This document shows positions 34,458 to 43,894 of a stretch of DNA of 64,000 nt, piece after piece. The position numbers and the translations under genes were made by a program. Positions within the stretch are counted from its first letter, which is position 1. Each line of letters starts with the position of its first letter. The DNA is from Arthrobacter sp. efr-133-TYG-118 (lineage in GTDB: Bacteria; Actinomycetota; Actinomycetes; Actinomycetales; Micrococcaceae), in the NCBI RefSeq assembly GCF_030209755.1, contig NZ_JARVRH010000006.1, positions 124,001-188,000 of the forward strand, in the 5' to 3' direction. The notes under the pieces are model-generated. The model made no database searches. It saw nothing but the letters and a program-made list of their open reading frames with translations, and was not told the origin of the DNA.

Positions 34458-36029
34458 TCATGCGATGGCCTCAAGGACCTGATCAGGGGTGAACGGACGG
34501 CGCAGTTCACGGGAGATCCGACCTTCGGAGAGTACGACTATCCGGTCGCAGATCAATGCCAGATCTTGCGCTTCGATCGAGGAGACGAGAACGGCCGCGC
34601 CATCCGCGGCCACTGCGCTGATCGCGCGGAGGATATCCGCCCGAGCCCCGACGTCTACGGCTTGCGTAGGTTCGTGGAGAACGAAAAAACGAGGTCTCTG
34701 CAGCAACCATTTGGCCAGCAGCAATTTCTGTTGGTTGCCTCCGCTGAACGATCCCGCCAGCTGCTCTGGATCGGGCGGCGAGATGTTAAGCATGGCGCAC
34801 GCCGTCATGAACTCTTGGCGCTGCCACGCACCGCGCAGCACTCCACGTGGCGAATTGGCGCCGACGCGTGGCAAGGTGACGTTGTCCACGGCCGTTTCAC
34901 CGACGGCGAGTCCCTGTCCGGCGCGGTCGTTCGGCACGAGAACGACGCCGTCGGCCAAGGACTGCTCAACGTGGAGGCTTCCCAGATTACGGACGTCTCC
35001 CGTGACGTCGATCGTCCCTGCCGCCTCGGAGGTATGGGCGCCGGTGATGAGGTAAGGCAGTTCTTCATGTCCGGCTTCGGTTGCTCCAATGACTCCGAGA
35101 ACTTCTCCCGCCTTTACGTCGATGTCGATCCCCCGGAGGATCGACCCGCTGACAGCTCGGAGCTGCACCACGCTGTCTCCCTCCGGCGACACGTGGGTCG
35201 CAATATCCGGTGACTTTTCGACACGGCTGAATCCGACCAGTTGGCGCCCCAGGATCTGCTTGGAGAGTTCTGCCTCTGACATGCCGCGGGTGGAAACGCC
35301 CGCGGCCGTGACGCGGCCATCACGAAGGATCGTTGCGCGATCCGCCAGGGCGAGAACTTCATCTAGCCGGTGACTGACGATTACGATGGATGTTCCCTGC
35401 CGTGCCAGTCGTCTGATCGTGTCGTAGAACTCCGGAAGAACCTCCCGGGAGAGCGATTGGGTCGACTCATCGAGAATGACGCATCCGGACCCGGGGACGA
35501 TCGACTGAAGGGCCCGACCGATGGCCACTGTCGCACGCTGGCCAACGTGCAGCTGGTCGACGAGCCGGTCAGGATCGATGTCCGAGTGCATGCGTTCGAG
35601 GGTCTTCCTTGCCTGCTCCCGCTCGTAGGACCAGTCGATAAATTGGCCGAAGCGCCGCTTGGACAAGGTGCCGAGCCGGATATTTTCCGTGACCGAATGT
35701 CCAGGGATCAGCCCGAGGCTCTGGTGGACGATGGTCACACCATGGTTCATGATGCCGACCGGGGTGACCGGTTGCATGACGTCTTGTCCGTCGACGCGGA
35801 TAACAGCGCCGCTGTCAGGGCGGTAGAGCCCCGACAGCACCTTGATAAGCGTTGACTTTCCGCTGCCGTTCTGGCCCAGCAGGCCGTGGATCTCCCCGGG
35901 AAGCACCTCGATACCGGCATCGCTCAGGACGGTATTCCGCCCGAAGGTCTTGTTGATGCCGGCCATCAGCAGCCGCGGCTCGGTGCGGGCCCCGGAGTAG
36001 CCGATGTCAGATTGTGTGTGCGTTGTCAT
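34458..36029 (-). CDS. Sugar-type ABC importer ATPase (two nucleotide-binding domains)
   Basis: 523 residues from ATG 36029. Domain 1 has Walker A GQNGSGKST near residue 45 and an ILDESTQSL Walker B region, but a poor signature (LHVGQ). Domain 2 has the degenerate Walker A usual for RbsA/MglA proteins and a good signature FSGGNQQKLLLAKW, then HEPTQAVDVGARA. It energises the permease at 33341. The open frame extends upstream by 238 codons, but that part is antisense to the binding-protein gene. Confidence 0.9.
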   Translation of the reverse strand: MTTHTQSDIGYSGARTEPRLLMAGINKTFGRNTVLSDAGIEVLPGEIHGLLGQNGSGKSTLIKVLSGLYRPDSGAVIRVDGQDVMQPVTPVGIMNHGVTIVHQSLGLIPGHSVTENIRLGTLSKRRFGQFIDWSYEREQARKTLERMHSDIDPDRLVDQLHVGQRATVAIGRALQSIVPGSGCVILDESTQSLSREVLPEFYDTIRRLARQGTSIVIVSHRLDEVLALADRATILRDGRVTAAGVSTRGMSEAELSKQILGRQLVGFSRVEKSPDIATHVSPEGDSVVQLRAVSGSILRGIDIDVKAGEVLGVIGATEAGHEELPYLITGAHTSEAAGTIDVTGDVRNLGSLHVEQSLADGVVLVPNDRAGQGLAVGETAVDNVTLPRVGANSPRGVLRGAWQRQEFMTACAMLNISPPDPEQLAGSFSGGNQQKLLLAKWLLQRPRFFVLHEPTQAVDVGARADILRAISAVAADGAAVLVSSIEAQDLALICDRIVVLSEGRISRELRRPFTPDQVLEAIA

Positions 36030-36091
36030 TCGTCGTGCTCCAGTGCGTTTGCTGCTTGAGGATGCTTGGGGGAGGGGCCAGGGACGCGGCT

Positions 36092-37252
36092 CTAGCCGAC
36101 GGACCACAGTTTTTTGTACATTGCACGGAAGTCGTCGTCGGACGTCCATTTTCCGCTTTGCCAGCCTGCCTGGGTGAGCTCGAAATTTCCGATGTTGGAG
36201 CTGGTGAAGGTGCGGATCGGCGTGCGGTACGCCTCGACGTTGGGGGTCTTGCCCAGCATGAGTCGGAGCATGATGTCCGACTCGTTCCAGCCCAGGGCGG
36301 CCAGGCTGTATCCGGTGTCCGCGAAGGCGGCTCCGTCGTGAACTCGCTGGAGTCCGTCGAGTTGGCCGAGCATGGTGACCACTTTGACAGATGAGGATTT
36401 GTTGAGCTGACGGATTGCTTGAACGACGGGTGCGGCGAAGGAGTCGAATTCGGGATACACATAGCCGATGTTGGGGTTCTTTACCAGTGCCGCACTGACT
36501 TGGGCCGCCAGGTTGGACACTGTCGTGCTGCCGACCTCGACTGTGTCGATGGTGCAGCCGGCGCAAGTGTCTTGGAGGTATTTCTTCATGCCGACGTCGA
36601 AGGCATGAGTGGTGACGCTGCTGTCGGTGACTTTGATCATCAGGACGTTGGCTTTGCCGTCGGAATCCTTGATGATCAGGTCGTCGTTGATTTTCGCCTG
36701 GTCGACGAAGTTTGATGGGAATGAGGCTGCGAGCTTTTCCCACCCTGCGGGAACTGTGGCGTCCTTAGCGTTCACGAACTCGAGCGGAATTCCGGCTGCG
36801 ATGGCGGAGTTGTAGGCCTGTTGGGCGAATTCTGGCGGGATGGAAGGGCTGATTATTCCTCCTGCTTTGGCGGCGATCGCCTGATTGACACATTTTGCGA
36901 CAGCCGCTGGGTTTGCCTCGCCATCACAAAGTTGCAGTTTGATGCCTACGGCGGCGAAGGCCTCGGTCGCGGCGGCCTGTTCGACGGAGAAGACCGGTGC
37001 CTGGCTGGTGATGGGAATCCAGTAGACCGTCTTGCCCTTGAGTGCACTCACGTTGATTGCCGGCCCGGGCGCAGGCACGCTTGCATATTCTTTGTTTTGT
37101 TCGACCACGCCTGCGCCCGAAGCGGACGGGTTCTGCGTCGATCCGGTGGGGGCGCAGGCTGCCAGTAGCGAGATCGCTGCTGCCGCCGTCACGATCGTCA
37201 GCGGTTTTCGGTAGGTTCTGCCCTGTTGCCCTCGGGCTGATGTGTGGTTCAT
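36092..37252 (-). CDS. ABC transporter substrate-binding lipoprotein (periplasmic-binding type 1)
   Basis: 386 residues with a lipoprotein signal: positive start, hydrophobic core, LLAAC lipobox with Cys at residue 33. The mature part has the two-lobed type 1 binding fold (KGKTVYWIPIT, AGGIISPSIPPEF, GIPLEFVNAKD and IGYVYPEFDSF). It captures the substrate outside the membrane for the permease and ATPase genes that follow. ATG 37252 has AAGGAG ten bases upstream. It is the first gene of a seven-gene catabolic operon, and its promoter carries the shared TCCT/AGGA box. Confidence 0.9.
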   Translation of the reverse strand: MNHTSARGQQGRTYRKPLTIVTAAAAISLLAACAPTGSTQNPSASGAGVVEQNKEYASVPAPGPAINVSALKGKTVYWIPITSQAPVFSVEQAAATEAFAAVGIKLQLCDGEANPAAVAKCVNQAIAAKAGGIISPSIPPEFAQQAYNSAIAAGIPLEFVNAKDATVPAGWEKLAASFPSNFVDQAKINDDLIIKDSDGKANVLMIKVTDSSVTTHAFDVGMKKYLQDTCAGCTIDTVEVGSTTVSNLAAQVSAALVKNPNIGYVYPEFDSFAAPVVQAIRQLNKSSSVKVVTMLGQLDGLQRVHDGAAFADTGYSLAALGWNESDIMLRLMLGKTPNVEAYRTPIRTFTSSNIGNFELTQAGWQSGKWTSDDDFRAMYKKLWSVG

Positions 37253-37562
37253 GCTTCTGTTTCTCCTTCGCGTCGTTGCGAAACTTCGGGTCTTTGGATG
37301 TCGCGTCGTGGGGTGCGGTGCAGCGCCAGGAACGTGAAATATGTCCCGGAGGCACTTTTTCGTGCCAACGCGGGCTTGATCCTGGGCCGGCTTGCAGCGT
37401 GGCTTGAAAACGATGACCGACCGGTCTACCTGGTCGGAGGAACGGCCGCGGTCATCCCCATCGAACCGGACTCGGACACGGCTACATCAGGTTCGCTGTG
37501 AGTCCGTTGTCGCTCCGCTGCGGCCACCACTTTGGTGTGCAGTCGATAGTGATAATGAACAC

Positions 37563-37591
37563 ACCATAACGTAGCTATGTCCTATTTACAA
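37563..37591 (-). promoter_or_regulatory. Predicted sigma-70-like promoter of the importer operon
   Basis: On the minus strand TTGTAA (37586-37591) and TATGGT (37563-37568) are 17 bases apart, about 310 bases before the binding-protein gene. The -35 lies inside the TCCT-N7-AGGA box at 37580-37594. Confidence 0.55.
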
Positions 37592-37615
37592 GGAATGGAT
37601 ACGCGAAAAACAGGA
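37580..37615. promoter_or_regulatory. Shared tandem operator, site A
   Basis: The quarter-sites are TCCT (37580), AGGA (37591), ACGC (37601) and AGGA (37612), with spacers of 7, 6 and 7 bases. The first 15-bp palindrome is perfect in its arms. It covers the -35 of the importer-operon promoter, so a bound protein would block transcription. Confidence 0.7.
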
Positions 37616-37682
37616 TCTCGCATCCGACGCTTCTCCGGGGAGAGTTTCATGAAGGTGTTGACAGGCGGGGAACGATCCTGTG

Positions 37683-37711
37683 CGGCCCGCCGCCCAACGC
37701 GCGGCGGGCCG
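37683..37711. terminator. GC-rich stem-loop
   Basis: CGGCCCGCCGC (37683-37693) and GCGGCGGGCCG (37701-37711) are perfect 11-base arms around a 7-base loop. No T-run follows. It lies between the two divergent operator-bearing promoters and may insulate them. Confidence 0.5.
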
Positions 37712-37804
37712 GACGGTGCCTGTCCCATTGACTGAGGGTGGGCCTGCTCATTGTCTTGATTCCACGGGGCCTTCGGGTCATTCCGCCATCCAGGCATCCA
37801 TGTT

Positions 37805-37840
37805 TTTTGATAATTAGGAATGAATACCTATTTATCAGGA
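37805..37840. promoter_or_regulatory. Shared tandem operator, site B, with promoter of the 38035 dehydrogenase
   Basis: Quarter-sites TTTT (37805), AGGA (37816), ACCT (37826) and AGGA (37837) have the same 7-6-7 spacing. A plausible plus-strand promoter, TTGATA (37807-37812) and TATTTA (37829-37834), spacer 16, lies inside the box. The rest of 37253-38034 has no gene. Confidence 0.65.
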
Positions 37841-38034
37841 TATCCACGCGTTAGACTCTTGTGATGGCGGCCTCGGCTGGGCCGCCGAGGAACGGTCCAC
37901 GGAAGGTATCAAGCGATGACGACTCATGCGGTTGTACAGCACCACGGGGATCAAATCACCCCGGATAGCGAGAGGCTCCCTTCGGTCCTGGGTCTCAGTT
38001 CGTCTGGGTGCCAAGGGCGTGTGGAGGCGGATTC

Positions 38035-39141
38035 ATGACCACTATTACCGCTGCGGTCGTGCGTGAACCAGGCGGCGACTTTGAGTTTACGCAGCTCGAA
38101 CTCGCGCCCCCGCAGGCGCACGAAGTTCGGGTGCGCCTGATTGCCGTCGGCATCTGTCATGCGGACGTCCTCTCCCGCGACCAGGTCTACCCGATTGCAC
38201 TGCCAGCAGTCTTGGGCCACGAGGGCGCGGGGATCGTCGAAGCGGTCGGCGCCGATGTCAGCAACCTCCAGGTCGGAGATCACGTCGTACTCGGCTTCAA
38301 CTACTGCCGGCAGTGCCGGCAGTGCCGGCTGGGGTTCCCTGGCAATTGCGAACGTACGGCTGAATTCAATTTCTCCGGCACGCGACCTGATGGGAGCACC
38401 TCCCTGCTGGAGAACGGATCGGCTGTCAGCAGCTGGTACTTTGGTCAGTCGTCGTTTGCCACGCACACGAACGTGTCCGAGCACGCGGCCGTACGGGTAC
38501 CTGATCATTTGCCGCTGAGTGTGCTCGCACCGCTCGGATGCGGCGTGATGACGGGTGCGGGGTCCGTTCTTAATGTGCTCCGCCCCCCGGCCGGTTCGTC
38601 GATTGCCGTGCTCGGTGCCGGTGCGGTCGGGATGTCGGCGCTGCTCGCCGCACGCTTGACGGGGTGCACAACGATCATCGCTATCGACATCGTCGAAAGT
38701 CGGCTGGAGCTTGCCTTGGAGCTTGGAGCAACACATGCCGTCAATGCGGCGAAGTCGGATCCGGTATCGGCCGTCAAGGCGATAACGGGCGGGCGTGGTG
38801 TCGAACACGCAGTCGATGCTGCCGGAAGCCCGCGACTATTCCGTCAAATGCTCGATATGCTGAGTATCCGCGGGCATGGGGTGCTCGTCGGTGCCCCGTT
38901 GCCCGGGGATGAAATCAGCTTGGATCTCAACCCGTCACTGGGGGCAGGTCATCGGATTTCCTTCGTCCTCGAAGGCGATGGGCACCCACAGGAGTTCATC
39001 CCTGATCTCGTGAAACTTTTCGAGGCCAAGCTTCTTCCCCTCGAGCGTCTGGTGACCCAGTACCCCTTCGCTGATCTCAACAAGGCAGTGGCAGACGCAT
39101 TAAGCGGTAAGTCGGTGAAACCGGTCTTAGTGTTCCCGTGA
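38035..39141 (+). CDS. Zinc-dependent alcohol dehydrogenase (aryl/benzyl-alcohol type)
   Basis: 368 residues from ATG 38035, preceded by GTGGAGGCGG. Catalytic zinc ligands are Cys41 (GICHADV), His62 (GHEGAG) and a Cys in LGCGVMTGAG. Structural zinc is bound by Cys91, 94, 97 and 105. The NAD site is VLGAGAVGMSA near residue 202. The GCGVMTGAGS segment is typical of class-III-like benzyl-alcohol dehydrogenases (XylB type). It is a single gene with its own copy of the shared operator. A related enzyme sits at 47563. Confidence 0.92.
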   Translation: MTTITAAVVREPGGDFEFTQLELAPPQAHEVRVRLIAVGICHADVLSRDQVYPIALPAVLGHEGAGIVEAVGADVSNLQVGDHVVLGFNYCRQCRQCRLGFPGNCERTAEFNFSGTRPDGSTSLLENGSAVSSWYFGQSSFATHTNVSEHAAVRVPDHLPLSVLAPLGCGVMTGAGSVLNVLRPPAGSSIAVLGAGAVGMSALLAARLTGCTTIIAIDIVESRLELALELGATHAVNAAKSDPVSAVKAITGGRGVEHAVDAAGSPRLFRQMLDMLSIRGHGVLVGAPLPGDEISLDLNPSLGAGHRISFVLEGDGHPQEFIPDLVKLFEAKLLPLERLVTQYPFADLNKAVADALSGKSVKPVLVFP

Positions 39142-39681
39142 CGAGGGTGCTGAGCGTATACGCGCCAGAATATGGAATGTACGCCGGTCAGCGTGCCGTG
39201 GCTGTTCCGCTGGGAGCCTATTCTCGCCCGGTGGATCCGGACCGAAAACCTGTGCCTTTTCCTCCTTGGATTGCTGTCGCGTTCGGGAGGCTTATGCCCG
39301 GCGGCGATGGCACTTGCCAGAAGTGGACATTGTGCGGGAGTTTGGACCTTCTTCAAAATGAGACCCGGATCGTCCCCAGACTCAGTCATCGATGGCCAGG
39401 GGTTGGGAGGTCCAGGCCACGCGGGAGCGTACTCAGATTGGGCCTGCCCCAGGGTGGTCCGTGAGAAGCCGCCGCGAAAGTTTTGCGCTGGCCAGGGCAC
39501 ACATGGACAGGCTGCTGGCAGCATTCGATACCAGACCTGCTCTTGGCCTTCTAGCTCGGCCTCGCCGCTATCACTGAGATCCCTTGCGAGTCGCAGGAAA
39601 CCTGTGCCAGGTGCTCCTTCCAGCCCCACGTCATCCCGGTTCTGCTGATGGGATCGAGGGGCTTCCCGAGCAACGAAACAA
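39142..39681. other. Gene-free stretch
   Basis: 540 bases between convergent genes. Open frames on both strands have no recognisable domain and poor starts. No hairpin terminator or transposon relic was identified. Confidence 0.4.
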
Positions 39682-40491
39682 TTACTGCATCGTCAGGGCC
39701 AGTAGTTCTGAGACTTGGTCGGCTGCGGTTCTGACCTTTTCCACCAGTTCCCCGATTCGTGAGTCCGGAACACGCCGGATGGCGGCAACCAGGCTTATGC
39801 CCGCCACCACCCGTTGCTGGTCGTCGCGTACAGGAGCCGCTATCCCGATTGCATCGGGATCCAGCTCTCCCCGGCTGATAGCAAACCCTTCGGACCGGAT
39901 GAGGGCGAGCCGTTCGTACACCGAATTCTCGGTGGTCAGTGTTGCCTCCGTGAAACCAGTCAGCGGGTTTTCGAGTAGCAGTCGTTTGACGGTCTCGTGT
40001 TCCTCCCAGGCGAGCAGAACCCACGCCGACGCCCCGGCGTTCAGGGACATGGCGCTTCCCCTCTCGTACGACACGCGCATCCGTTGGTCGTTCGGCTCTT
40101 CTTTTTCAAGGCAAACGGCGCGGTTGCCTGAGCGTTTTGTGAGCAGGGCCGTTTCGCCGGTTTGCTGAGCGAGGACGTGCAATGTGGGCAATGCGAGTTG
40201 CGAGAGTCCATAGGAGGCCCGGGCCAGCCGTGCCAGTTCAAATACCTTTAGCCCCAGGCGGAATCCGCCGCTGGGGTTTTCCTCTAGGTATCCCGCGGAC
40301 CCCAAAGTCAACAAGTAGCGGTAGGCGGTAGAGCGGGCCACGGACAGTTCGTGCGCCACATCGATCGCCGAAACGGTCAACCTGTCAGGGGTGAACAGCG
40401 CCAGGATGTCAAGGGCTTTATCGGCGGTGCTGTTGCGTTCGCGGTAGGCACTGCTTTTCGACGCGGTGTCTGATTTCTGCTTCTCGACCAT
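39682..40491 (-). CDS. IclR-family transcriptional regulator (candidate master regulator of the right-hand island)
   Basis: 269 residues. Winged helix from about residue 24: STADKALDILALF, VAHELSVARSTAYRYLLTL. Effector domain: LGLKVFELARLA, GASAWVLLAWEE, and the C-terminal GIAAPVRDDQQRVVAGISLV. ATG 40491 follows GAGGGGATC. It is the last gene of an operon with an MFS carrier, MBL hydrolase and amidohydrolase, whose promoter bears the shared TCCT/AGGA tandem box. It is the only regulator of the right-hand island (28-64 kb) apart from the TetR at 44067, so it most likely binds that box. That link is inferred. Confidence 0.9.
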   Translation of the reverse strand: MVEKQKSDTASKSSAYRERNSTADKALDILALFTPDRLTVSAIDVAHELSVARSTAYRYLLTLGSAGYLEENPSGGFRLGLKVFELARLARASYGLSQLALPTLHVLAQQTGETALLTKRSGNRAVCLEKEEPNDQRMRVSYERGSAMSLNAGASAWVLLAWEEHETVKRLLLENPLTGFTEATLTTENSVYERLALIRSEGFAISRGELDPDAIGIAAPVRDDQQRVVAGISLVAAIRRVPDSRIGELVEKVRTAADQVSELLALTMQ

Positions 40492-40547
40492 GCTCTTGAT
40501 CTTAGATCCCCTCTTGGCGGACTTCTGACTGTGGACCGCGGATGGCT

Positions 40548-41516
40548 CTAGGGTGCTTGCGCTGTCCTGAGCCTGGGAAAGAGCCGCAGGGAATTCTCCG
40601 AGAGAATGCGTTGGCGCAGCTCCCCATCCAGCGTCGAAGTTCCATCGAGCTTCTTCTTCAGGCCCACGCAGGCGTCCGCCGGGGTGAACGGATAATCACT
40701 GCCATAGTGGATGTTGTCCGGATCTGCGACCGAAAGAAGGGCCGTAAGAAGTTCGTCGACGGGCGCTCCGGCAAGGTCGAAGTGAAGAGATCGCAAGGCC
40801 TCCCTCATGCTGGGGGGCACGTGGCCGCCCGGTGGGGTGAGCAAGGGCAGAAGCAGTTCGATGCGGTTCGCCAGGACTGAGAGGGCGGCACCGGCGTGCG
40901 GGACGACAACCCGGGCATCCCGATGGCGCTCCAGGACACCGGAAAGGATCATGTTCGTAACCGACCGGGTCGTTTCAAACATGAACTCGAGCATTGGCCG
41001 GGGATACCCGAGTGCGAGGTGTTCGGCGCCAGGAGCTGAGGTCGGGTGGATGAAGATTACAGACGACCGGGCTGAGACCTCGGCATAGACTGCTTCCAGC
41101 CTCTCGTCACCGAGATACATGCCATGATGGTTGGTCTCCAACACAATTCCGTCGGCGTGGAGTTCGTCGAGTGCGAAGCGCGCCTCGGCGATGGATGCAT
41201 CAATGTCGGGCAATGGCAGGCTGGCGAAGAAACCAAACCGGTCCGGGTTGGCCTCTTTGAGCCGGGCTGCCTCTTCATTGACCGCCCGTGCCAGTTCAGC
41301 GGCTTTGGCGTCATCGCCGAAGTGCACCCCAGGGGACGAGATGGACAGCACGGCCACGTCGATGTCCAGCCTGTCCATGGAGTCAAGCGCCAGCCGCTGG
41401 TTCCACTCGGGGATGCCTTTGATGCCGTCGGGGTGGTCATGGCCTGCGTCGATCAGTGCTGTGCGATAGAAGTCTGGTACGAAGTGGCTGTGGATATCTA
41501 CGGTACGGCGAGTCAT
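40548..41516 (-). CDS. Amidohydrolase-family decarboxylase-like enzyme (ACMSD/2,3-dihydroxybenzoate decarboxylase type)
   Basis: 322 residues. Metal ligands are His9 and His11 (DIHSHF), FIHPTS (about 160), VVPHAGAAL (about 205) and the Asp in HYGSDYPF (about 275). This layout marks the amidohydrolase_2 group, including non-oxidative decarboxylases of hydroxybenzoates such as gamma-resorcylate, 6-methylsalicylate and 5-carboxyvanillate. It would convert a carboxylated phenol to a phenol, which the FAD monooxygenase at 52026 could then hydroxylate. A second member is at 61769. Confidence 0.87.
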   Translation of the reverse strand: MTRRTVDIHSHFVPDFYRTALIDAGHDHPDGIKGIPEWNQRLALDSMDRLDIDVAVLSISSPGVHFGDDAKAAELARAVNEEAARLKEANPDRFGFFASLPLPDIDASIAEARFALDELHADGIVLETNHHGMYLGDERLEAVYAEVSARSSVIFIHPTSAPGAEHLALGYPRPMLEFMFETTRSVTNMILSGVLERHRDARVVVPHAGAALSVLANRIELLLPLLTPPGGHVPPSMREALRSLHFDLAGAPVDELLTALLSVADPDNIHYGSDYPFTPADACVGLKKKLDGTSTLDGELRQRILSENSLRLFPRLRTAQAP

Positions 41517-41545
41517 GGTGTTTTTCCTTCAGGAGTTTTCGGCGG

Positions 41546-42496
41546 TCAGTGAGCCAGGAGGGCAATGGTTTCTGGTGGAAGCCGGAGCTCAATTTCGCTC
41601 GGCAGCCACGCATATCCGCCACCGTCCTTTTTGAGATGGCCGAGGCCTGGGAACGGGAAGTGGTAGGCCAGTACCGAATATCGGTTTGACTCGACGAGGT
41701 CGTAGATTCGCCACCGCTGGGCAGTGGCGGCCTTCTGTTCGTAGTCGAACTGGAATCCCCACTCCGGGTGCTGGAGGAGAAGGACCTGGTGATGGCAGAG
41801 GTCACCCCAGGTGATCATGGTGTCCCCGTCACTCTCGACCTTGTATACAATATGACCTGGGCTGTGGCCCGGGGTGGCGACGGCCGTGATCCCCGGCGCG
41901 ATTTCCGATCCGTCCCTGACCCAGATGATACGACCGGAATCCGCATATGGCATCAGATTCTTGTGGGCCCCCCTGAAGTGGTCCTTCATGTGCTCATTGG
42001 GCGCAGAATCGATCCGCGACAGATCGGTCCAGTATTCGAAGTCCTCGCGGCTGACCGCGATACTCGCGTTAGGGTACAGGGGTGTGCCCTCGGCATCCAC
42101 CAGCCCCCATACGTGGTCGGGGTGCGTATGAGTGATCGCGACGATGTCGATGTCGGCGGGATCGATTCCCGAGGCGCGGAGATTCGGTATCGCCTGTCCC
42201 GTTTTCGGGCCGAAGAACCCTCGGCCCAGTTCGGGGTCGATGCCGACTCCTGAATCAAACTGGATCAGTTGATCGCCGGTGTTGACGATGAGCACGTTCT
42301 GGTTCAGTCGGACGTTTTCGGTTGGCAGGTAATGGACCGTGAGCAGCGCGTCGATATCCTCAGGGTTCGCAGTGGGAAAATTCACCCTGGCCGCCCCCAT
42401 CTCGAGTATTCCGTCACTGACTACGGTGCACTCGAACGAACCGTGGGGGAAGCGAACATAGGGGACAGGACGCTCAGTCGGAGGTGTGGATGACAT
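41546..42496 (-). CDS. MBL-fold metallo-hydrolase (paralogue of 31205-32134)
   Basis: 316 residues. THTHPDH is at residues 122-128, with TPGHSPGH and WGDLCHHQ as in its paralogue, and RFPHGSFECTVVSDGI at the N-terminus. Both proteins also share GAHKN and YHFPFPG. They are diverged enough to be an old pair rather than a recent copy. It probably opens a lactone or hydrolyses an ester imported by the MFS carrier upstream. Confidence 0.88.
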   Translation of the reverse strand: MSSTPPTERPVPYVRFPHGSFECTVVSDGILEMGAARVNFPTANPEDIDALLTVHYLPTENVRLNQNVLIVNTGDQLIQFDSGVGIDPELGRGFFGPKTGQAIPNLRASGIDPADIDIVAITHTHPDHVWGLVDAEGTPLYPNASIAVSREDFEYWTDLSRIDSAPNEHMKDHFRGAHKNLMPYADSGRIIWVRDGSEIAPGITAVATPGHSPGHIVYKVESDGDTMITWGDLCHHQVLLLQHPEWGFQFDYEQKAATAQRWRIYDLVESNRYSVLAYHFPFPGLGHLKKDGGGYAWLPSEIELRLPPETIALLAH

Positions 42497-42538
42497 GACG
42501 CTTCTTTCTCGTTGCTTTGGAAGGTGTGAACCGGTGGT

Positions 42539-43801
42539 TCAAGCATGCTGCTTGCGGGTGACGGCGGCAAAGAGTCCGGTCGCGACGAATGCCAGCACTG
42601 CTGAGCCTCCAAAAAGCACAAATACGCCGCCCGGACCAGCGGCCGAGGATAGCACCAGGCCGCCGGCGATCGGCCCGAAAGCGCCGAAGTAGGAGATGCC
42701 GTTGGCCCATCCAATGGCGGTTCCGCGGATCTCAGGCGCGAACAGGTTGCTGGTGGCCGCGTTGAGGAGGTTCATGGTGGAGTGTCCCCCTGCGCCCATG
42801 AGCGCGATGAATACGAGCAATGCAGGCAGCGATTGTGATCCGATCCACACGACTCCCACAAGACCGACGACCGTGAAGAGTGCCGTGACGGTACCAACGC
42901 GAAGCGCGCCCCATCGGTCAGCCCAGAACGCTGTGGCCAGGGAACCAATTACCGCACCGGCCGTCAGAGTCAGGGAGAAAAGCAGTGCCGATGCCAGCGG
43001 AAACTTGAGAGCATTCATGGTCGCGGTGAGCCACACGTTAAGTCCAAACCAAGTGAACATGTTCGGCACCGCAACGGCTGCAATGAGAATGGCGAGTAGG
43101 GAACCTCTTCCGGAGAACAGGAGTTTGAGTGAGGAGTCCCGGGTCGGCGCACTTGCCTTGGCTTCCCGGAAAGCATGCCGGTCTTCCAATCGCACGGTCA
43201 GCACAATCAGCAGTATGACCGTCGTGAGCGCAGCGCCAACGAAGAACATCACACGCCAGCCGTAGAGCGGCAGTAGCCAGATGCCCAACAGTGCCGCGAT
43301 GGTTCCGCCAAGGGGGATGCCTGCCATCGTTATATTAACGACGAGACTGGATCGGTTCGCGGGTGCGTGATTTCGCGCCAGGGCAAGTGCTGTCGTCACC
43401 GCGCCGCCGACACCAAGACCTGAAAGCAATCGCGCGAATCCCAGTGCTGTGGCGGAGTCAGCGAATCCGGCGAGCAAACCGCCGAGAGCGAAGAGAGCGA
43501 TGGCAACCACGAGAACCGGCTGCCGTCCGATCCGATCACCGATGATCCCGGCGAGGATCGCTCCGAAAAACATTCCAACATACACCAAGCTGCCGAGTAC
43601 GCCGGCGGATTGGGGCGTGATTCCTAGCGAGCCATCCGTCAGGAGCAGCGGGATGACCGAACCGAAAACGATCAGGCTGTATCCCTCCATCACGGTCACG
43701 ATGGTGCAGATCAGGATGGCGACGGCCGGAGCCGAGTTCTTGCGGTCGGGAGTCTGCGTTGGTCCCGAGGTGCTGATAAGTGTGGCCACTTTGCTCTCCA
43801 T
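42539..43801 (-). CDS. MFS transporter (aromatic acid:H+ symporter-like)
   Basis: About 420 residues and 12 membrane segments. ATG 43801 (MESKVATLIS) is chosen; the frame extends 15 codons more without a ribosome site. TM1 ends MEGYSLIVFGSVIPLL, followed by GAILAGIIGDRIGRQPVL, the motif A loop of the AAHS/sugar-porter families. The Asp/Glu-rich TM1 region and the catabolic neighbours suggest uptake of an aromatic acid. First gene of the MFS-MBL-amidohydrolase-IclR operon. Confidence 0.88.
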   Translation of the reverse strand: MESKVATLISTSGPTQTPDRKNSAPAVAILICTIVTVMEGYSLIVFGSVIPLLLTDGSLGITPQSAGVLGSLVYVGMFFGAILAGIIGDRIGRQPVLVVAIALFALGGLLAGFADSATALGFARLLSGLGVGGAVTTALALARNHAPANRSSLVVNITMAGIPLGGTIAALLGIWLLPLYGWRVMFFVGAALTTVILLIVLTVRLEDRHAFREAKASAPTRDSSLKLLFSGRGSLLAILIAAVAVPNMFTWFGLNVWLTATMNALKFPLASALLFSLTLTAGAVIGSLATAFWADRWGALRVGTVTALFTVVGLVGVVWIGSQSLPALLVFIALMGAGGHSTMNLLNAATSNLFAPEIRGTAIGWANGISYFGAFGPIAGGLVLSSAAGPGGVFVLFGGSAVLAFVATGLFAAVTRKQHA

Positions 43802-43849
43802 TGAGAAGTGTGATGATCCAGGTGCGGATGCATCCGGGGAATACAATCG

Positions 43850-43878
43850 AGTATTCAGTACTAAACTTCAGGAGTCAA
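43850..43878 (-). promoter_or_regulatory. Predicted promoter of the MFS-IclR operon
   Basis: On the minus strand TTGACT (43873-43878) and AATACT (43850-43855) have a 17-base spacer. The -35 overlaps the second palindrome of operator site C. Confidence 0.6.
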
Positions 43879-43894
43879 TACCTAAATAATAGGA
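43859..43894. promoter_or_regulatory. Shared tandem operator, site C
   Basis: Read on the minus strand from 43894: TCCT, AGGT, TCCT, AGTA with 7-6-7 spacing. It overlaps the MFS-operon promoter and would let the operon's own IclR protein autoregulate. Confidence 0.7.

Noticed and set aside
36030..36743. Extension of the sugar ABC ATPase frame by 238 codons
   Set aside because: It lies within the substrate-binding protein gene in another frame and lacks any domain.
41521..41540. TCCTTCAGGA before the amidohydrolase as another shared operator
   Set aside because: The spacer between TCCT and AGGA is two bases instead of seven, and it lies inside an operon.
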